Below are positions 58,256-64,000 of a stretch of 64,000 nt of DNA, piece by piece. The notes beneath the pieces were generated by a model that saw nothing but the letters and a program-made list of their open reading frames with translations, made no database searches and had not been told where the DNA came from. Every line of letters begins with the position of its first letter. Within the stretch, counting starts at the first letter, position 1. A program made the position numbers and the translations under genes. Source of the stretch: Microstegium vimineum (Eukaryota; Streptophyta; Magnoliopsida; Poales; Poaceae); NCBI GenBank assembly GCA_022036555.1, contig CM039122.1:62001-126000 (forward strand), given 5' to 3'.

Positions 58256-61206
58256 ATGGAGAGCGCAGCGCAGTCCATCGTGAGCAACCTGGGGCAGCTG
58301 CTGGTCGACGAGGTCCAGGACATCCACGGCGTCGGCGACAAGGTGCTTCTCCTAATGGACGAGCTGTCCACCATGAACGCCTTCCTCCGCATGATCTCCG
58401 AGGCGGACCAGAGCGCCGTCGACCACCTCGTCAGGGAGTGGGAGAAGCAGGTCCGCGAGCTCGCCTACGACGCCGAGGACTGCGCCGACACCTACTGGCT
58501 CCGCGTCAGGCGCCCGATGGCGCCACTCCAGCTGCCTCACATTATTGTGAAATGGCCCAAGTACCAGTTGGAGAAGCTGCTGCTGCGACGCGCGCTCGCC
58601 GCCGATGTCAAGGCCCTTCTGGCACGTACCACCGCCATCAGCGAGCGCCGTGTTCGCTATGGCATCGACCGGGCGGCGCTACCCAGGTCTCCCTGGTTCG
58701 CCCCGGTCTCGGGGGCGTCCGCATCCGCGAACGCTCTCCAACGTACTGATGACCCTGATGATCAGTTGATTGGCATCAGGGAACAGGTCAACACCCTGGC
58801 GGAGAGGATCAAGGCCGACGATGATGACAGAAGCCTCAAGGTGTTCTCCATCGTGGGGTCCGGAGGGCTGGGGAAGACAACCCTAGCGGTGGAGCTGTGC
58901 CGGCAGCTGGATGCCGACTTCCAATGCCAGGCGCTGGTGTCTGTGTCACAGGTGTTCGATGGCGGGAAGGACATGAAGGAACTGATGGCCCGAATGCTCA
59001 AGCAGATCATGAAGCTGAAAGAAGATGATAAACAAACCAACGACAACCAACTTAGGATCAACCAGATGGATGTGGAAGGCCTGTCCAGCAGCCTCAAGGA
59101 GCTCCTCAAGGACAAGAGGTATACAACTATAGACTACCATACCTTCCTCAAACAAAATGTTGAACTCTGCCAATCAACATATTCTCTGACTCCAAGCATA
59201 TGTGATATATGTCCAACTAAAACAGGTATCTCATTGTGATCGATGATGTATGGAACGTACAAGCATGGGAAGCCATCCGCGACAGATTGCCAGAGAATAA
59301 ATGCAGCAGCAGAATTATTGTGACGACTCGGATAGAGACAGTGGCCAAAGCAAGTAGTGTTTCAGAGGACCTTGTCCATCATATAAAGCCACTGGACTTA
59401 GATGACAGTAAGAAACTATTTGTCAAGAGAGTATTTGGCTCTATGGGTGGTACTTGCCCTGATGGATTGAAAGATACCATGGATAATATTTTGAAGAAAT
59501 GTGGTGGGTTGCCATTGGCTATTGTTAGTATAGCCAGCCTTCTAGCAAGCTACAATTCGGCTGAGAGTGTAGAAATGTGGATAAAAGTGTCCAACTCAAT
59601 TGGTTCTCAAATGGAGAGCCACCCCACCCTGGAGGGGATGAGGCAAGTGATTACACTCAGCTATGACTACTTGCCTCATCATCTAAAGGCTTGCATGATG
59701 TATCTGAGCACTTTCCCAGAGGATTATGTGATTGCCAAGGATAGGTTGCTGTACAGATGGATTGCTGAAGGTTTGGTTGCTAAGAAGAGGGGTTTGACTT
59801 TGTTTGATGTTGCAGAACAGTACTTCAATGAGCTGATAAGCAGGAACATGATTCAACCAGACAAGCTGCAGGTAACCAGAAAAACCTACTCCCATGTAGA
59901 AATGGGCAAAGCGTGCCGGGTGCATGATATGATGCTTGAGGTCATGGTGTCCAAATCAAAAGATGCCAACTTTGTTAGCTTGGTAGGACGGCAACATGGA
60001 GAAGGATCGCCATGGGGCAAGGTTCGCCGCCTCTCAGTTCATGCCAATGATGACAACGAGCGCATCACTCAGAACAACAAGGGAGTGGAGCAGCGGCATC
60101 ATGCAAGACATGGCATTGAGGCGATGAACCTACAACAAGTTCGATCACTGACTATATTTCAATCAGAAGGCCTTGAGAAGCTGTTGAATCGACTAGGCGA
60201 GTTCAAGTTGCTGAGGGTACTTGACCTGGAAGACTGCAAAGCTCTGCAAGACAAGCACATGAGATATGTCTGTCGGTTGTATCTTCTCAGGTTCTTGAGG
60301 TTGACCCGTACACGAATTAGTGAGATGCCTAGCGAAATCGGTGACCTGGAGTATTTGGAGAGTCTGGATATTGGAAGCAGGATGTCCATGCCGCCAACCG
60401 TGACGAAGCTGCATAGACTTGAGCGCCTGAGGGTGCCTTGGTGGACTCTGCCACGGGGGCTAGGGAACATGAAGGCGCTGCGCGAGGTGGATTGGGCCCA
60501 ACTCAAAGGTGATGTTCAGGTTGCCCGAGAGATAGGTGAGCTGCAACAGTTGCAGGTGCTAGATATTAATCTGGTTGATGAGCCCGAAGAGGAGTTTTCG
60601 AGTGTGCTTTGCTCCTCCCTGAGCAAGACATGCGCCCTCCGATTGCTCCACCTGTATTCCCCTACTGGCAGGACACTGGACTCTCTGCTTAACATCTCCT
60701 CACCACCATCACTCCTCCAGCATCTTACTATTATGGGGGCCATTAGTCAATTTCCTAGTTGGATCTCATCACTCAAGCACCTTGCAGAATTTTCGGTGGA
60801 ATGGGTCAAGCTTGCTGCTGACCAGCTACTTGATTCCTTGTGTAAGTTGCCCAACCTGCAGAGCATCCGACTGGGGATGCGGAGCTGCAGAGACCCGGAA
60901 CTGGTTACACGCACCACACACAGTTTTCCAGCGCTGAGGATCCTAGATCTGTACCTCGCTGGAGAACATCCTGAAGTAGTCGAATTTGAGCAAGGATCAA
61001 TGACAAAGCTGGAGACACTTCTATTGGAGTTCTCTGACAAGGAGAGGAGAATTGTCGGCATTGACAACTTGAAGAACCTTAAAGAGGTGAAGCTCAGTGG
61101 TTGGGAAAATAACCCATCACTGCAAAGCACACTGCACCAGCTTAAGGAGGAGAACAAGAATCGCCATGAGTCCAGCCAGATCAAAGTTGTAGTGCAGTAC
61201 GGGTGA
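58256..61206 (+). CDS. CC-NBS-LRR disease resistance-type protein
   Basis: Exons 58256-59118 and 59226-61206, joined at GAG/GTATAC and ACAG/GTATCTC, give 947 residues. An N-terminal Rx-type coiled coil (1-130) has an EDVID-like segment, ELAYDAEDCADTYW (68-81). The NB-ARC has the P-loop GSGGLGKTT (201-209), kinase-2 YLIVIDDVW (289-297, formed across the splice), SRIIVTTR (about 316-323), CGGLPLAIV (380-388), LSYDYLPHHLKACMMYLSTFP and an MHD-type motif, VHD (about 520-522). About a dozen degenerate leucine-rich repeats follow from about residue 580 (LRVLDLEDC, YLRFLRLTRTRISEMPSEIG). Such proteins are intracellular immune receptors that exchange ADP for ATP on effector perception. The frame is intact, with no integrated domain. 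The intron between P-loop and kinase-2 is common in grass members. The pathogen recognised cannot be told. Confidence 0.95.
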
Positions 61207-62786
61207 TCACATCTTGTTTTCCCATCTTTTTCCCCTTTTGATTGCTGTTTTCACATATTTGGAACTGCTACATAGCTGTTGTTTCCCTACTCTGCTATGA
61301 CCATGCTTTTCCTCTTAATAACTGTATCACTATTTATCCTTCAGCAATCACTATTTATTTCTTTTCACATCTTTGGAATTTTCACAATCATGCAGTAGGA
61401 AGCTGCAGGCCAAAAACAATTTTCTCAGTAACTTGTGAATTACAAACAACAGCATCATCTGTACAGTTACTGCTTACCACTTATCAAATGAGCAGAGTCT
61501 ACTGAGAAGTTAGAAACACGGTCCCAGATCCCAATAATGATGACCTGACAATTTGAGTGCTCACTTATTTCAGGATCTCACCTGGAGATTTTCACAACCA
61601 TTTTATTGAATGCTTAGAGAGAAAAAGCTGAGAAAAAAATTACCAACTATTTTTTTTTTCAACTTGAAGCCGTTGATCGACATTCCAAATCTTTGCCATG
61701 TGGTCAGATAGTGATGTTGCTAGATATCTGCAACAGAGGCCATTTATCCTATGAAATATAATATAAAAATGAACAAGTAATGCTGAATAACTATGTGACA
61801 TAAATTAAGTTTGAGGTGTAAAACCTATGTAATTGGAGCTCAAGGAGCTGAATATTGAAGACTACTGAGACTTCCGTATGCACAAAAGTCATTAATCCCA
61901 TGAACCATATGCATCTCCATATGGCTGTTAAAGCTGAACCCCATTCTTGAATCACCAACAGGGACTCCATGAGTGAAGGGTCCTTGACTCCTTGTGCAGC
62001 GACACCACATAAGTAATAGTTTTCAGTACCAAATGGCAGTTAAAGCTGCTCAAGTTGTCAACCGTGCACTTGTTTCATGTACATCCAAGGAAGGCACAAG
62101 CCTAAAAGCAGCTTTTTGGAAAGTCTAATTGTTTATAAATTAGTGTTAACCCCCTAATCATATTAATTCATTCCATTCCTTGAATCAGTAATAAGTTCAT
62201 CTTAGGGTTCTATTCCAAAGGTTCATGCATCTGCAAAGTATAGGAGGCAACAAGATAAGATAAACTAAAATTGGGTGACATCAGTCTACAGTATATGGGA
62301 TAAAGTAGAAAATCAATAGCTAGACAGATAGCGAATGAAGGAGAAACAAAATACAATAAAGAACCTATGCTAGCGTGAGCCTTGAATTGATCACCAAAGC
62401 TAAAAAATAATCTGGATTTAGAGGCATCAACAGTTCAAGCAGAACAACCTTAGCTGGACGAGAAACTTTAAGCCTTGTCTTACAAAGTTCATTTTGAAAG
62501 TATTAGAAAAAACAGATACACACTGTTCACACAAGTGTTAAGGTTCCATGTGCATACTAATTCAGTGTAACTTAAGATAGACCTTGACCTCATATTAGTT
62601 AATCTTTGGGTGAGGAAGAGCAGTAAAAGGATCCACTTTTCTGAATGATAGATCTATCATTGCACTCTCAATACAGAAATTTCACTATAAGTTTCAAGAT
62701 GCTAGAGCATCATAGAAATCATATTGAGGAAAGGAAACAGTTCGATATAAAACAAGAGACAAATAAAATGTGATATAGCACCTCTG
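61207..62786. other. Region between convergent genes, with a duplicated exon
   Basis: This contains the 3' ends of the NLR gene (plus) and the neighbouring minus-strand gene. The segment 62363-62545 is a diverged copy of the last exon of that gene, listed separately. Otherwise I see AT-rich unassigned sequence, including two similar phrases (ATATGGCTGTTAAAGCTG at 61917 and AATGGCAGTTAAAGCTG at 62033). Confidence 0.5.
62363..62545 (-). pseudogene. Tandem copy of the terminal exon of the right-edge gene
   Basis: On the minus strand it reads RLKVSRPAKVVLLELLMPLN, against RLKISRPAKAAPIELLMSVN in the final exon at 62787-62908. The similarity extends into flanking non-coding sequence on both sides (for example ACAAAGTTCATTTTGAAA against ACAAAGTCCATTTTAAAA). 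The acceptor-side AG is kept but nine bases at the exon start are missing. It might be an alternative last exon or a non-functional remnant. Confidence 0.65.
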
Positions 62787-64000
62787 CTACCATGGGTCTT
62801 GAACAGGCCTTGCCAAAACAAAAAAGGAATCTTGATTTACTGACATCAATAATTCGATCGGGGCAGCCTTAGCGGGACGAGAAATTTTAAGCCTTGGTTC
62901 TAGAATACCTGACAAAGTCCATTTTAAAATATAAATTTGATATTCAGTGCCCATACATACTAAAAAAAAGCCCATTGTTCTTATTGTACCTGGAGAAAGT
63001 GACCGCCCCTGATACAGAAGTGTTGCTAGTGGGTTTGTTGCCCAATGGTTCACAGCTGGGCGATTAGTTGGCTGAAATCCCACTACTTTACCTTCTCCTG
63101 ATATGACCACCTAAAATATGTGAATCAAGTGTTGGGGTACAAGTGTGAGCTGGCGACCTCAAGAGAATGAAATAAACTAGTAGTTGCTTACAAAAAAACG
63201 ATGAAATAAACTAGTAGTTGCTTACATAAATTCTAATGCAGAGGGTTTTTTTCTATCATAAAATTAAACCGCAATGCAGCACTAGCACTGGATGCCTCGA
63301 GCAACCCAGCTTAGAGGAATACTTAGCAAACACCGCAATACTTTACTAGATGGCAACTAAAAGGTGGGTTCTAATTTAGCAGGTATACCGTGATATATGA
63401 ACAAATGTTATATGATAGACATTTGCTAGAAACAGAGGTGATCATAGACATTAGACTCATTAGATACATAATCAATACAAAAAATACATTACTACAAAGA
63501 GAACTCCCTTTTATAAGTCACATGAGGTACCTGAAAACTAGCAATATTCTGCAGAGTTTCCTGGGTTCTATCATTTTGTTCCAACTGGGACATCTTAATA
63601 TTAATTGGCACCGAGTGGGATTGATTTTCTTGGCTAAGAGTGTCAGGACGCAGAAAATAGCCAGAAGCAGCAGGATCCTCACTATTGATTGCCTTGAAGC
63701 AGTTAGGCAGTTCTCCAACCCAAGCTCCAATGTGTGCATCAACCATTACACCACCAGGGAAGCCATATGAGTCTTTCATTTTCTTAACAAGAGAGGTGCA
63801 ATAAGCTTGTATCTGAAGAAGAGTAAATCAGACAAATTATGCAGCACACATAAATAATGTATTCCAGTCTTCCTTAGACACATATAACAAGATCGCCTTG
63901 AACTCTAACTTGTTTCATCTTTATAAATGAAGGGTCACATCCTGTAGTAATTTTCAAGGGGCCAGAAACACATGATGTAATACACCCTAGGGTATATGGG
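62787..64000 (-). CDS. Conserved plant-type protein, C-terminal exons only, unidentified
   Basis: Exons on the minus strand: one running off the edge (64000 to about 63890; CVSGPLKITTGC then MKQVRVQGDL), then 63812-63531 (IQAYCTSLVKKMKDSYGFPG and GAWVGELPNCFKAI), 63110-62990 (VVISGEGKVVGFQPTNRPAV) and 62908-62787 (ILEPRLKISRPAK, ending LARPVQDPW and TAG). All three introns between 62908 and 63812 or above have AG acceptors, and the donors at 63531 and 62990 read GTACCT and GTACAA. The phases agree. The frame is open and looks constrained, so it is probably a functional gene converging on the NLR. I do not recognise the family. The donor of the first visible exon is uncertain. Confidence 0.72.
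63167..63225. repeat. Short tandem duplication in an intron
   Basis: A 25-base unit (AAATAAACTAGTAGTTGCTT core) occurs at 63167-63191 and again at 63201-63225, with period 34. It is located between two exons of the right-edge gene. Confidence 0.85.

Overview
This is a plant nuclear DNA window, almost certainly from a grass. Three host genes look intact, one host gene runs off the right edge, and most of the rest is nested or decayed transposable elements. The grass assignment rests on the TTTAGTCCCGGTTGGT-type subterminal repeats of grass CACTA elements, on Tourist and Stowaway MITEs, and on a hydroperoxide lyase and a CONSTANS-like protein of cereal type. A panicoid grass is plausible, but the species cannot be fixed by eye.

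Layout from left to right. Bases 1-1100 hold an old tandem duplication whose second copy carries two MITEs. Bases 1119-10064 are a decayed CACTA (En/Spm) element on the minus strand, flanked by the target duplication TAG. It holds a TNP2-type transposase pseudogene (9297-5964) and a Ulp1/C48-protease-like pseudogene (4406-1563). After a gene-poor stretch, 14177-15694 (minus) is an intact single-exon CYP74B fatty-acid hydroperoxide lyase. Bases 16442-17528 are a small non-autonomous CACTA with target duplication AAG. Bases 19153-22434 (plus) are a four-exon CONSTANS-like gene with two B-boxes and a CCT domain. A broken L1-type LINE follows (about 22780-25819), split by a Tourist-like element (22836-23521).

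Bases 26-47 kb are repeat-dominated. A complete-length but defective Copia-type LTR element (29388-40143, target duplication TCATG) has a decayed gag and no recognisable pol. It contains a solo gypsy LTR (33478-34583, target duplication CATTG) and an exact 120-bp triplication. The Copia element itself sits in one arm of a diverged inverted repeat whose other arm is at about 42430-44250. Bases 44463-47461 are a GC-rich, LTR-like stretch.

Bases 47462-55440 are the most unusual part: a 5'-truncated Ty3/gypsy element with an open 802-codon gag, no pol and a 3' LTR of the same family as the solo LTR. Between gag and LTR it carries an antisense, intron-containing gene related to the plant mobile domain family. 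The short word CCGAT/ATCGG is scattered densely through gag, antisense gene and LTR.

The right end is host sequence. It has a two-exon CC-NBS-LRR resistance-type gene (58256-61206, plus), then the last exons of a convergent, unidentified conserved gene (minus, 62787 to beyond 64000) whose final exon appears to have been tandemly duplicated. The host genes do not form an operon or an evident pathway. The lyase (oxylipin/green-leaf volatiles), the CONSTANS-like factor (light or flowering regulation) and the NLR (immunity) are ordinary dispersed genes between repeat blocks.
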